A DNA stretch of 41,126 nucleotides from an uncultured bacterium (GTDB taxonomy: Bacteria > Cyanobacteriota > Vampirovibrionia > Gastranaerophilales > Gastranaerophilaceae): contig CASELF010000078.1 in assembly GCA_949288725.1 (NCBI GenBank), positions 1 to 41,126 of the forward strand, given 5' to 3'. The translations under genes were made by a program, and so were the position numbers. Every line of letters begins with the position of its first letter. Position 1 is the first letter of the stretch. This document shows positions 17,366 to 26,269 of the stretch, one piece after another. Below the pieces are notes generated by a model, which saw only the letters and a program-made list of their open reading frames with translations, did not search any database and was not told the origin of the DNA.

Positions 17366-18472
17366 TTATTTGTTAACGTTGTTGTTTTGAGTATTGTTTT
17401 GATTTAATTTTTCTAATGCAACTTTTGCAGCTTCTGCAACGTTAGGATCAGAATCATTAGTTGCAACGGTGAATACAGTTGTTAAATCTTTCTTGTATTC
17501 AGGTCTTTGGATGAAACTTAATGCTTCAATTGCAGATGCTCTGATCATTGGATCAGGGTTGTCTTTTAAGTTGTCAACAACTGTAGCCGCACCAGGTAAA
17601 TCAGTTAGAGGAACTGTTTGATTTGACAATCTTGCAACTTCATCCAAGTATAGTTTTTGCATTATTGCAGTTGTGAACAATGCATAACTCTTGTTTCTTT
17701 CTGCTTGTTCTTTTGGAGTAATTTTATTAGCAAGTTGTTTTTCAGCATCAGTTACTTCTTTACCTGTTACAATTTTTTCTCTTGCTGCAAGTTGTTCTTT
17801 TGTAGGACCTTCTAATTTAGAAGAATCTGCGTTAACAATGTTTGTTAATGCTTCAAAAACTTTAGGTTCTAACAATTCAGTAGCCTTTTCAGGTGCTGTT
17901 TTAACTAAATTTGCAATTTCTTCCATTCCTGCTGCTTGTGCTTCAAAATCAGGGTTTGCTAATTTAGCAATAAATGAATTTATATCAACTTGAGGTGCTA
18001 TATTCTCAGAAGGAACAACTTCAGGTTTTTGTTCAGCCTTTGGTGCTTCCGGAGAAGTTACAACAGGAGCAGGAACTTCTGGAGTTGGTTGCTTTGTTGT
18101 ATCAACTACTGTAGGAGGTACCGGCGCATTGTAATTAACTTGAGGTGCGTTTACTACCGGAGTAGCTGCTGGTGCTGGTGCTGGAGCAGGTGCTGGAACT
18201 GGTTGTGGAACAGGTCCTGCTACAGGTGCTTGCGGCGGGTAATAAACTGGCATATTTTGTGCAGTTGGATAATTATATATTGGTGCTTGCGGATAATTGT
18301 AATATGGCATTGTTGTTTGCGCATATTGAGGTTGTTGTGCAGCACCACCCACTGTCGGATTGTTAATTTCGATGTTTACTGCATTTAATTTTGGTTGTTG
18401 TTGCTGTACCGGAACTGTTGGCTGTTGTGGGTAACCGTATGGAGCCATCGGTACACATGGAACTTGAATCAT
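17366..18472 (-). CDS. Pro/Ala/Gln-rich protein with C-terminal HEAT-like repeats
   Basis: A 368-residue protein of unknown function, built like the one at 4076-4954. Residues 1-160 are low complexity (Pro, Gln, Tyr, Val, with an alternating Pro-Ala run near 93-103) and contain VNIEINNPTV (32-41), matching VNIQIFNPSV of the other protein. Residues about 165-360 are helical, with HEAT-like units such as NLKDNPDPMIRASAIEALSF and TVATNDSDPNVAEAAKVALE. The last residues are Asn-rich. There is no signal peptide, and Cys6 lies in a short conserved-looking start (MIQVPCVPMAPYGYP). GGAAAGGAAA precedes the ATG. It is probably a scaffold or interaction protein. Confidence 0.75.
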   Translation of the reverse strand: MIQVPCVPMAPYGYPQQPTVPVQQQQPKLNAVNIEINNPTVGGAAQQPQYAQTTMPYYNYPQAPIYNYPTAQNMPVYYPPQAPVAGPVPQPVPAPAPAPAPAATPVVNAPQVNYNAPVPPTVVDTTKQPTPEVPAPVVTSPEAPKAEQKPEVVPSENIAPQVDINSFIAKLANPDFEAQAAGMEEIANLVKTAPEKATELLEPKVFEALTNIVNADSSKLEGPTKEQLAAREKIVTGKEVTDAEKQLANKITPKEQAERNKSYALFTTAIMQKLYLDEVARLSNQTVPLTDLPGAATVVDNLKDNPDPMIRASAIEALSFIQRPEYKKDLTTVFTVATNDSDPNVAEAAKVALEKLNQNNTQNNNVNK

Positions 18473-18646
18473 TTAAATTTCCTTTCCTTTTATAAAATTG
18501 AGTCTATTACTATTCTACCGTTTAAATGTAGGTGAAGATAAAATATTGCTATTTTTTTTTATATTTTTAATAAAACTTTACATTAAAAATGAAGATGCCA
18601 TATATAAGCGGAATCCAGCCCTGTCCGTTTTAGCGCATAATTTTGA

Positions 18647-18676
18647 TTGGATAGATTATTTTTTTTATGCTAAAAT
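18647..18676 (+). promoter_or_regulatory. Promoter for the transketolase/ftsEX operon
   Basis: TTGGAT (18647-18652) lies 18 bases before TAAAAT (18671-18676), which has TGC directly upstream (extended -10). The first start codon follows at 18731. Confidence 0.55.
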
Positions 18677-18730
18677 TATGAATGTTAGGGTTAAAAGTCG
18701 CCCAAATAGTGGATATACTTGAGGATATAG

Positions 18731-19702
18731 ATGAAGATAGACAAAAAAATCAAAAATTCAATCAGAAAAGTTTTTGGAAAAACTTTAGCGAATTTAGGAG
18801 AAGTAAACGAAAAAATAGTAGTCATGGATGCAGATTTGTCATGCTCAACTCAGACAAAAATATTTGCAGACAAGTTTCCTGAGAGATTTTTTAATGTAGG
18901 AATAGCAGAGCAGGATATGATTGTAACGGCAGCAGGCTTAGCCTCTGAAGGAAAGATTCCTTTTGTTGCAAGTTTTGCCATGTTTGTAACAGGTAGAACC
19001 TATGATCAAATTCGAAATGCTGTTTGTTATCCGAAATTTAATGTAAAAATAGTCGGAACTCATGGCGGTATAACTGTAGGCGAAGATGGTGCGACACATC
19101 AGGCCTTAGAAGATGTTTCATTGATGCGAAGTATTCCTAATATGAGTGTAATAGTTCCTGCTGATTGCAGAGAATGTGAAGAGGTTATTAAATATGCATC
19201 ATTGCATGAAGGTCCTATGTATATCAGAATTGCAAGATCAAATGTTCCTGATATTTACGATGAACATTATCATTTTAATTTCAAAAAGGCTGATATATTG
19301 GAAGAAGGAACTGATATTTCTATATTTACAAACGGGGAAACTCTTTCTGAAGTTCTTATTGCAGCAGAGGAGTTAAAAAAAGAAAACATTTTGGTAGAAG
19401 TTGTAAATGTTCCTGTAGTTAAGCCTTTAGATGTTGAAACTGTTGTAAAATCAGCAATGAAAACAAATTTGGTAATTACAGTAGAAAACCATTCTATAAT
19501 CGGAGGTCTTGGTTCTGCAATATGCGAAGCATTATCAGAAAAATATCCGGTAAAAGTTCATAGAATTGGTATTAATGATGAATTTGGCCAAAGCGGCAAT
19601 GCAGATGCTTTATTAGAGTATTACGGTCTTGATTCTGAAGGTTTAGCAAAAAGAATTAAAGCGATTTATAACAAAAGTCAAAAACAAGGAAATATTAAAT
19701 GA
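18731..19702 (+). CDS. Transketolase C-terminal subunit
   Basis: This 323-residue protein has the pyrimidine-binding and C-terminal domains of transketolase. The catalytic Glu60 sits in FFNVGIAEQDM, and GTHGGITVGEDGATHQALED and IVPADCRE follow as in split transketolases. The thiamine-pyrophosphate-binding N-terminal half must be a separate protein; none is encoded in this window, the gene upstream being unrelated and on the other strand. With its partner it would move two-carbon units in the pentose phosphate pathway. It overlaps ftsE by four bases (ATGA), placing central metabolism in a cell division operon. A related role, such as a 1-deoxyxylulose-5-phosphate synthase-like subunit, is less likely. 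Confidence 0.85.
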   Translation: MKIDKKIKNSIRKVFGKTLANLGEVNEKIVVMDADLSCSTQTKIFADKFPERFFNVGIAEQDMIVTAAGLASEGKIPFVASFAMFVTGRTYDQIRNAVCYPKFNVKIVGTHGGITVGEDGATHQALEDVSLMRSIPNMSVIVPADCRECEEVIKYASLHEGPMYIRIARSNVPDIYDEHYHFNFKKADILEEGTDISIFTNGETLSEVLIAAEELKKENILVEVVNVPVVKPLDVETVVKSAMKTNLVITVENHSIIGGLGSAICEALSEKYPVKVHRIGINDEFGQSGNADALLEYYGLDSEGLAKRIKAIYNKSQKQGNIK

Positions 19703-20376
19703 TTACTTTTAGACATGTAACAAAAAGATATAAAAATGATAATTATGCATTAAAGAATATAGATTTAGAAATACATTCAGGTGAGTTTGTATTCATTGTC
19801 GGAGCATCCGGCGCAGGGAAATCAACTTTAATGAAGTTATTATATGCTGAAGAAAAACCAACAAATGGTATTATTTCTATAGGTGGTTTAAATATTGCAA
19901 ATATTGCCAATAATAGAATTCCAAATTTACGCAGATGTATGGGAATTGTATTTCAGGATTACAAACTTCTGCAAAATCAGTCAGTATATGATAACGTAGC
20001 ATACGTAATCAGAACATTAGGTATAAGTAGTAGAGAAATTGATGCTCGTGTTCACGGTGCATTAAAAATTGTAGGTTTGACAGATAAAATAAAAGCAAAA
20101 CCTAGTGAATTGTCTGGTGGAGAACAGCAAAGAGTGGGTATTGCAAGAGCTATTGTAAATGGACCTCCATTATTAATAGCAGATGAACCTACAGGGAACT
20201 TAGACCCTAAAAACTCTATGGAAATTATGCAAATTCTTGATCAAATTAATCAAAGGGGTATAACTGTAATAGTTTCAACACATGATAATGCAATGGTTGA
20301 TTATTTCAGAAAACGTGTAATTACATTAGATCAAGGTCAGATAGTAAGAGATATACAAGCAGGTACTTATGAATAA
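19699..20376 (+). CDS. ftsE: Cell division ATP-binding protein FtsE
   Basis: FtsE is the ATPase of the FtsEX complex, which links the cytoplasmic divisome to activation of peptidoglycan hydrolases outside. The Walker A motif is GASGAGKS (35-42), the ABC signature LSGGEQQRVGIARAI, the Walker B LLIADEPTGNLDP, and a switch His is present in VSTHD. The start MITFRHVTKRYKND and the 225-residue length are typical FtsE rather than LolD. It overlaps the transketolase stop by four bases and ftsX by eight. Confidence 0.95.
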   Translation: MITFRHVTKRYKNDNYALKNIDLEIHSGEFVFIVGASGAGKSTLMKLLYAEEKPTNGIISIGGLNIANIANNRIPNLRRCMGIVFQDYKLLQNQSVYDNVAYVIRTLGISSREIDARVHGALKIVGLTDKIKAKPSELSGGEQQRVGIARAIVNGPPLLIADEPTGNLDPKNSMEIMQILDQINQRGITVIVSTHDNAMVDYFRKRVITLDQGQIVRDIQAGTYE

Positions 20377-21268
20377 AAATCTTAAAGCGAATGTAAAAAG
20401 TCAAATACCGAAAGGATGGCTTTGTGAACTAAGAATATTTTACAGACTGGGGATGGAAACTCTAAGCGATATAATTAGAACCGGTTGGATGAATGTTATA
20501 ATTATTACCACTATGGCCGCAATTTTAATGATTTTTGGGGCTTGTTTCCGTACTGTAATTTCAATTTCCGCATTTTCAAAGGAATTAGGCAATGCACTTG
20601 AGATATCTGTATATCTTAAAAACAGTGCAGATGCTGCTACTGTTAAAAGTGAAATTCAAAAATTTGAACATGTGGAAAGTATTAATATTATTCCAAAGGC
20701 AGAGTCTTGGAGTCGATTAAAAAATGAAATGAGTTTGCCCAATGTAGACAATCCTTTGCCTGATACCTTGAGGGTAAAGGTTGATAATCCTGAAAGTTTG
20801 GAAATTGTATTCAATGATATTAGGAAAATTCAATCTGTAGAAGATATGAGTTATGCAAAAGATTTAGCAAAGAAAATTGAACTTATAAATCATGTTATTA
20901 AGACGATTACTTTGGTAGTAATTGGTGTAATGGGTTTGTTGACAATTACAATTATAAACAATACTATCCAACTTGTTATTCAATCTCGTAAGGAAGAAAT
21001 CGAAATTATGCGTCTTATGGGCGTAAGCAACTGGTATATAAGATTTCCGTTTATAATGCAGGGCGCTTTTTATGGTTTGACTGGTTCATTGCTTGCTCTT
21101 GTTCCTTTGGCTTATGTTCAAACAGGGCTTAATAATGTACACAAATTCTTCATGGTGCCGGTACCTGCAGGGGCGCAAACTACTGTTTTACTTGTTATGT
21201 TTTCAATGAGTATTTTGTTCGGTGCTATAGGAAGTTTTTGGTGTATTAAAAAACATCTTCGGGTTTAG
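20369..21268 (+). CDS. ftsX: Cell division membrane protein FtsX
   Basis: FtsX is the membrane partner of FtsE. This 299-residue protein has the four-helix FtsX plan: TM1 near 40-62 (WMNVIIITTMAAILMIFGAC), an external domain (about 65-165) with ISVYLKNSADAATVKSEIQ, then TM2 near 175-195 (TITLVVIGVMGLLTITIINN). The cytoplasmic coupling helix EEIEIMRLMGVSNWYIRFPF follows, and TM3 and TM4 lie near the C-terminus. The external loop is the part that contacts hydrolase activators. The start overlaps ftsE by eight bases, so translation is coupled. Confidence 0.95.
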   Translation: MNKNLKANVKSQIPKGWLCELRIFYRLGMETLSDIIRTGWMNVIIITTMAAILMIFGACFRTVISISAFSKELGNALEISVYLKNSADAATVKSEIQKFEHVESINIIPKAESWSRLKNEMSLPNVDNPLPDTLRVKVDNPESLEIVFNDIRKIQSVEDMSYAKDLAKKIELINHVIKTITLVVIGVMGLLTITIINNTIQLVIQSRKEEIEIMRLMGVSNWYIRFPFIMQGAFYGLTGSLLALVPLAYVQTGLNNVHKFFMVPVPAGAQTTVLLVMFSMSILFGAIGSFWCIKKHLRV

Positions 21269-21274
21269 TATTTA

Positions 21275-22519
21275 ATGATTGACAATAATAGTATAGTTTT
21301 AATTACAGATAATGATAATATGGCAAAATCAGTTTTAGAAAAACTGGTTTTGTTGCGTAAAAATGATCATATAAGGACTTGTTCTTATAATAATATTAAA
21401 AATGCGCTAAAAGATTCTTTATATAGTCTGGCTATTCTTATAGAAGATGAAGATGAAAATTCTACGTTAAAATTAATAAATCATATCAAACAAGTTAATG
21501 GTGATATCGAAATTTTGCTTGTTTTAAAGAAAATTAATTCTGAACTTATTTTAAAGGCTTATGACAGTGGAATTTATGATTATCTATCAATTGATTCAAA
21601 TGATTATGATTATATGATAAAGGCTGTAAATTGTTTTAAATTTCACATGCAAAAAGATGAAAACTATAGAAATCAAAAGTTTTTGCAACAGATTGGTGTA
21701 ATTGATACCAAAACTAATTTGTATCAGCAAAAATATTTAAAAGATGTGTTTATAGATTTGGCAAATGATTTGAAGATTAAATACGGCACATTTACTGTTA
21801 TGACCTTAGATGACTCAACCAAAACAAAGGTTTCGACCAATCGACTTGCCAGAACATTAAAGTCTAATTTGCGAAATGATGATATTGTAGCCATCGGAAG
21901 GGGTGGAAAATTTTATATTATTCTGCCAAATATTGATTTGATGGGAACAAAGAATGTTTTGCAAAAAATTCAAGACAAGATGGGTGAAAACTATAAATTG
22001 CACGCAGGAATTTCTAAAATAGGAATTCAATCGTTTGATACATTAGAGAAAAATTCAAATGACGGATTGATTTCATCTATCCAGAATGATGTTTTGGCAG
22101 TTTGTCTTGAAGATAATATAGATGCGCAAAATACTTGGCTGGAAGATGATAATGAATCGGAACATAAAGTTAAAAAATATAAATTATTTAAAAATGCTTT
22201 TGTAAATAAAATGGATAATGTTATTACTCCGATATTTTATCGTTATCAAAAAACATTTGAAACAAAATTAACGAATACTGAAGTTAGTCAATATACAAAT
22301 AATATAGAATGTGTTTTTAGTTTGAAAAATGAGAAGGTTCATAGTGAATTAGTCCTTCGATATAATGGTTTTGCCAAGTTCAAAATAGAAATTAATCATA
22401 GTGGTTTGGATAGTGCAGAAAATACAAAAATGGAAATTGCATTGAACAAATTAACTGATAAATTTTTGATTTCACTATTAAAACAATTGAAAGATGAGTA
22501 TAAACGCAGTGCATATTAA
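21275..22519 (+). CDS. Degenerate REC plus degenerate GGDEF protein
   Basis: The 414 residues begin with a receiver-like fold (1-120: VLITDNDN, LAILIEDED, ILLVLKK). The phosphoacceptor position appears to hold Glu57 instead of Asp. A GGDEF-like domain follows (about 143-250): DTKTNLYQQKYL matches DxLTGLxNRRxF, and NDDIVAIGRGGKFYIILP matches the region before and across the signature. The GGDEF motif is RGGKF (209-213), so diguanylate cyclase activity is very unlikely. The last 160 residues are a mixed domain I do not recognise. It follows ftsX by six bases, suggesting a regulatory or structural role tied to FtsEX; that role is inference. Confidence 0.8.
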   Translation: MIDNNSIVLITDNDNMAKSVLEKLVLLRKNDHIRTCSYNNIKNALKDSLYSLAILIEDEDENSTLKLINHIKQVNGDIEILLVLKKINSELILKAYDSGIYDYLSIDSNDYDYMIKAVNCFKFHMQKDENYRNQKFLQQIGVIDTKTNLYQQKYLKDVFIDLANDLKIKYGTFTVMTLDDSTKTKVSTNRLARTLKSNLRNDDIVAIGRGGKFYIILPNIDLMGTKNVLQKIQDKMGENYKLHAGISKIGIQSFDTLEKNSNDGLISSIQNDVLAVCLEDNIDAQNTWLEDDNESEHKVKKYKLFKNAFVNKMDNVITPIFYRYQKTFETKLTNTEVSQYTNNIECVFSLKNEKVHSELVLRYNGFAKFKIEINHSGLDSAENTKMEIALNKLTDKFLISLLKQLKDEYKRSAY

Positions 22520-22531
22520 ATGAGGTAAATT

Positions 22532-23083
22532 ATGTTAAACATAGAAACTAGTGCTTTGATAATAATTGATATTCAGGAAAAACTTGTAAAAGCAGCAAAT
22601 AATGGTAAAGAAGTTGCAGAAAATGTAGCAAAACTTGCAAAAACTGCAAATGTTTTGGGTATAAATACGATTGTGACAGAACAATACCCAAAAGGTTTAG
22701 GCAGTACTGTTAGTGAAGTTTCTGAGGCTTTTTCAGAAAATGTATATATCAGTGAAAAATCAGCTTTTTCAGCATTGTTAGAAGAAAATATTTTAAACAA
22801 AATCAAAGATTTAAAGTCAAAAGGTATAAATCAAATTTTTATTTGTGGAATAGAAACTCATATTTGCCTTCTTCAAACAGTTCAAGATTTGATAAAAGAA
22901 GGATTTGAAGTTCATGTTGTTGAAAATGCTTCATCAAGTAGAAGTGAAAAAGAACATAAAACTGGTATCGAACTGATGCGTCAATATGGTGCATATATAA
23001 CTTCGGTAGAAATAGTCTTATTTGAATTGCTAAAGACTTCAAAACATAGTAATTTCAAGGAAATTCAAAATCTAATAAAATAA
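22532..23083 (+). CDS. Isochorismatase-family cysteine hydrolase
   Basis: The fold and catalytic triad of the isochorismatase/nicotinamidase superfamily are visible: Asp13 in IIIDIQEKL, Lys76 in ISEKSAFSAL and Cys112 in GIETHICLLQT. The 183 residues match the small single-domain members. Metal-binding residues of nicotinamidase are not evident, so the substrate could be an amide, an isochorismate-like ether or something else. It lies 12 bases after the degenerate GGDEF gene with TGAGGT ahead of the start, so it ends this operon. Its stop is ten bases from a convergent gene, with no clear terminator hairpin between. Confidence 0.85.
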   Translation: MLNIETSALIIIDIQEKLVKAANNGKEVAENVAKLAKTANVLGINTIVTEQYPKGLGSTVSEVSEAFSENVYISEKSAFSALLEENILNKIKDLKSKGINQIFICGIETHICLLQTVQDLIKEGFEVHVVENASSSRSEKEHKTGIELMRQYGAYITSVEIVLFELLKTSKHSNFKEIQNLIK

Positions 23084-23093
23084 GATTTTTTCT

Positions 23094-24863
23094 CTAAGGT
23101 TTTAATATAACCATTTCGCAATTTTTACAATCAAATTTCAGCGGGTATTTTGTTTGATTTTTATCGACTAAAAATAGCGGCTTACAAGGTTTGCCACACA
23201 AGTTTGCGGCATATTTTAAGCAGTGTTTTGTGCGCATTAATTCAACTCCTGACTTAACATTACTTAATGTTTCTATTGCAGGTTCAGTTGAGCAAACTTT
23301 ACATTCTTCATAAAATTTTTGAGCCTCATCATTAAATATGTTTCCTCGATAGTCGATATTTTTCTCAGGATAAATTGCGTAATGGATAGGCTTTTGGGTA
23401 TCTTTTTGATAATTTTTGAGCCTTTCATCCATTAATTTGTCTAAAATACCCCTTCTAAAGTCGTTAATAACCGATATTGGCATAAATGGAATATTATCAT
23501 CAAGAACTTCAATATTCTTAACATAAAAATCGCTGTTCCCTGTTTTTTTGAATTGAGCAATTATGTTTTCTCTCATTTTACCTATATTTTTCGGTGCTTC
23601 CCCGGATGGTAAAGGTTGTGAAATTTTGTTGTTATCTTCATCTGTAATAGTAATTGTACCTTCCGAAATTTCAACATTTATACCAATTTTTCGGGTAGTT
23701 TTTGAATTCTTCAGTTGTTTTTCAAATTCAAAATCGACATTTCTATACAAAATAGTTCCTGTTTTTAGTCCAAGCATTGAGTTTGGATATACTTTTGAAC
23801 CTTCTACTTTATTTACAAGAAATCCTTTCATTTCTCCATCTTGAATATAGCAAATTCCATCTTGGGGGTGTAATTTAGCATCTATTTCAAAATAGGTTTT
23901 TGTTATATGTTTTACTTTTCCAATTTTTTCTCCGCGTGATTTAGGAGATAAGAAATTAAAACATTGTTCTCTGCCATTTAGAAAATAGGTTGTGTAACCT
24001 CTGTTAAAGGTTTTATCTACATTAGGTTCAAAATCAAGAAAAACTTTTCCTGAGGATGTTCTTTGGGCGTATTTGTTAATCAGATTATTGTAGTAGGCAA
24101 CTACATTTCTAACATAATTTATATCTTTCAGCCGTCCTTCTATTTTGAATGACTTAACTCCTGCATCTATAAGGTTTTCTATATATTGTGATGCGTTAAA
24201 ATCTTTCAGTGAAAGCAGGTATTTATCTTTTAAAATATATTTCCCGTTAGAATCTACTAAAGAATATTTCATTCTGCAAGGTTGAGCGCATTCACCTTTA
24301 TTTGCAGACCTTCCGCCATTATTATAAGAAAAATAACATTGTCCGCTATAGGATACACAAAGTGCACCGTGGATGAAGGTTTCAATTTCACAAGTAGTAT
24401 TTTGGCAAATTTCTTTAATTTGCTCTATGGATAACTCTCTTGCAAGTATTACTCTTGATAGTCCTAAAGTGTCGAAAAACTTAACCTTTTCAAGTGTTCT
24501 GTTATTGCATTGCGTGCTTGCATGAAGTGGTATTGGCGGAATTTTGCCTTCAATTGCTGCTTTTACAATCCCCATATCTTGTATTATCAAGGCGTCAACC
24601 CCAATATTATATAGGGTTTTAATCATTTCTATCGCTTGATTTAGTTCTTCATTGTTAAGAATTGTATTAATGACTACATGAACTTTTACATAAAATTTAT
24701 GAGCATAATTTACAAGTTTTTCAATGTCTTCCAGTGAGTTTGGTGCATTTTTTCGTGCTCCAAAATCGCTCGCACCGATATATATTGCATCTGCGCCGCT
24801 ATTTATAGCAGCGATTGCTGTTTCATAATTTTTAGCAGGAGCCAGTAATTCTACAGTATTCAT
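23094..24863 (-). CDS. U32-family protein with DUF3656 (RlhA/YdcP-like)
   Basis: U32 proteins were named peptidases, but studied members take part in RNA modification: RlhA (YdcP) is needed for hydroxylation of 23S rRNA C2501. This 589-residue protein starts with the barrel motif VELLAPAKNYETAIAAINSGADAIYIG. It has the Cys set expected for an iron-sulfur cluster (CVSYSGQC, then GECAQPCR), and KSFKIEGR as in the U32 signature. A C-terminal beta-rich region and a Cys-rich tail (CGKPCKPLF, CKNCEMVIL) follow. The length is near RlhA rather than the shorter TrhP or UbiU, so RlhA-like is preferred. Confidence 0.82.
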   Translation of the reverse strand: MNTVELLAPAKNYETAIAAINSGADAIYIGASDFGARKNAPNSLEDIEKLVNYAHKFYVKVHVVINTILNNEELNQAIEMIKTLYNIGVDALIIQDMGIVKAAIEGKIPPIPLHASTQCNNRTLEKVKFFDTLGLSRVILARELSIEQIKEICQNTTCEIETFIHGALCVSYSGQCYFSYNNGGRSANKGECAQPCRMKYSLVDSNGKYILKDKYLLSLKDFNASQYIENLIDAGVKSFKIEGRLKDINYVRNVVAYYNNLINKYAQRTSSGKVFLDFEPNVDKTFNRGYTTYFLNGREQCFNFLSPKSRGEKIGKVKHITKTYFEIDAKLHPQDGICYIQDGEMKGFLVNKVEGSKVYPNSMLGLKTGTILYRNVDFEFEKQLKNSKTTRKIGINVEISEGTITITDEDNNKISQPLPSGEAPKNIGKMRENIIAQFKKTGNSDFYVKNIEVLDDNIPFMPISVINDFRRGILDKLMDERLKNYQKDTQKPIHYAIYPEKNIDYRGNIFNDEAQKFYEECKVCSTEPAIETLSNVKSGVELMRTKHCLKYAANLCGKPCKPLFLVDKNQTKYPLKFDCKNCEMVILKP

Positions 24864-24924
24864 ACCTGTATTTTATAACAAAAAGTCAATAAATTTTAAT
24901 ATTGAGGTAAAATTTTACAATTAA

Positions 24925-24933
24925 TGCTAAAAT
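24925..24933 (+). promoter_or_regulatory. Extended -10 element upstream of rimO
   Basis: TGC (24925-24927) directly precedes TAAAAT (24928-24933). A matching -35 is poor (TTGAGG at 24902-24907, 20 bases away), which extended -10 promoters tolerate. The leader to the ATG at 24952 would be about 12 bases, just covering the AAGGG ribosome-binding site. Confidence 0.4.
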
Positions 24934-24951
24934 TAACAAAAAGGGTATGTG

Positions 24952-26256
24952 ATGAAAATAGCGCTTATAAATCATGGATGTGCAAAAAATCTTGTTGATT
25001 CAGAATTAATATTAGGTCTACTTGCCAAAAGTGGTCATCAGATTACATTAGATGAAACTGATGCAGATGTTGTAATAGTAAATACTTGTTCATTTATTCA
25101 CGATGCAGAAAAAGAATCTGTTCAAAGTATTTTGCAAATGGTTGATGAAGGCAAGAAGGTTATAGTTGCAGGTTGTTTGTCTCAAAAGCACAATCAGGAA
25201 TTGAAGAATGCTATTCCTGAAATAGCAGGAATGATTGGGACTTCAAATATTGAAGATATAATAAAAATTGTTGATAACTTGGAAAATAATGGAAAATATA
25301 AAAGTTTAGTTTGCGAAAATCCTGAGTATCATTATCTTGAAAATGTTGAAAGACAACAGATAACAATGGGTGCAAGTTCGTATTTGAAAATTGGTGAAGG
25401 ATGTAATTATCAGTGTGGATACTGTATTATTCCAAAATTACGCGGAAAATATATTTCTCGTCCGATTGAAAATGTTGTCAAAGAAGCTCAAGGACTTGTT
25501 GAAAAAGGTGTTAGAGAAATAATTTTAATAGCTCAAGACACATCATCTTATGGATTAGATTTGTACCACAGGCAAGCATTACCTGAACTTTTAGAAAAAT
25601 TAAATGCAATAGAGGACTTGTCTTGGATAAGAATTATGTATGCATATCCAACGCAAATGACAGATGCCTTAATTGATGCAATTGCCAATTTGGATAAGGT
25701 TGTAAAATATGTTGATATACCGCTTCAGCATTCACATCCCAGAGTTTTGGAATCAATGAGGCGTCCTGTTATGGATTATAGAGAATTAGTAAGTAAAATA
25801 AGGCAAAAAATTCCAAATGTGACTGTTCGAACTTCTTTGATTGTCGGTTATCCCGGAGAAACAGAAGAAGAATTTGAACATCTATATAATTTTGTAAAAG
25901 ATGTAAAGTTTGATAGAATGGGTGCTTTTGAGTATTCAAGGGAAAAGGGCACATATTCTGACAAATTAAAAGGGCACTTATCTGCCAAAATAAAAAAGCA
26001 AAGGCGCGACAGATTGATGAAATTACAACAAAAAATTTCACTTGAAGCAAATCAAAAATATATAGACCAAGTGTTGCCTTGTATTGTTGAAGGTTATACT
26101 GATGATGGTGTTGTTATTTTAAGATCAGAACATGATGCGCCTGAAATTGATGGTGTTGTATATGCTTCTGCCACAAGACAGGTTGTGCCGGGAGATATTG
26201 AAAATGTAAAAATCACCAACTCTGATGAGTATGATTTATTTGGAGAAATTTTGTAG
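24952..26256 (+). CDS. rimO: Ribosomal protein uS12 methylthiotransferase RimO
   Basis: RimO is a radical SAM enzyme adding a methylthio group to a conserved Asp of uS12. The start MKIALINHGCAKNLVDSE is diagnostic of RimO over MiaB (GCxKNLVDSE with Cys10). The other cluster cysteines lie in VNTCSF and VAGCLSQ. The radical SAM motif is CNYQCGYC in EGCNYQCGYCIIPKLRGKY. A TRAM domain ends the protein (VEGYTDDGVVILRSEHDAPE). I start at the ATG at 24952 because AAGGG lies six bases upstream; a GTG one codon earlier is also possible. The flippase gene follows after 13 bases. Confidence 0.94.
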   Translation: MKIALINHGCAKNLVDSELILGLLAKSGHQITLDETDADVVIVNTCSFIHDAEKESVQSILQMVDEGKKVIVAGCLSQKHNQELKNAIPEIAGMIGTSNIEDIIKIVDNLENNGKYKSLVCENPEYHYLENVERQQITMGASSYLKIGEGCNYQCGYCIIPKLRGKYISRPIENVVKEAQGLVEKGVREIILIAQDTSSYGLDLYHRQALPELLEKLNAIEDLSWIRIMYAYPTQMTDALIDAIANLDKVVKYVDIPLQHSHPRVLESMRRPVMDYRELVSKIRQKIPNVTVRTSLIVGYPGETEEEFEHLYNFVKDVKFDRMGAFEYSREKGTYSDKLKGHLSAKIKKQRRDRLMKLQQKISLEANQKYIDQVLPCIVEGYTDDGVVILRSEHDAPEIDGVVYASATRQVVPGDIENVKITNSDEYDLFGEIL

Positions 26257-26269
26257 GAAAAGGAGAATT

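Noticed and set aside
18498..18722. Plus-strand open frame of 74 codons ahead of the transketolase gene
   Set aside because: It is AT-rich, Phe/Leu/Ile/Lys-biased, lacks a ribosome-binding site and runs through the promoter of the next gene.
21275..22519. Active diguanylate cyclase
   Set aside because: The signature is RGGKF rather than GG(D/E)EF, so the metal-binding and catalytic acid residue is missing.
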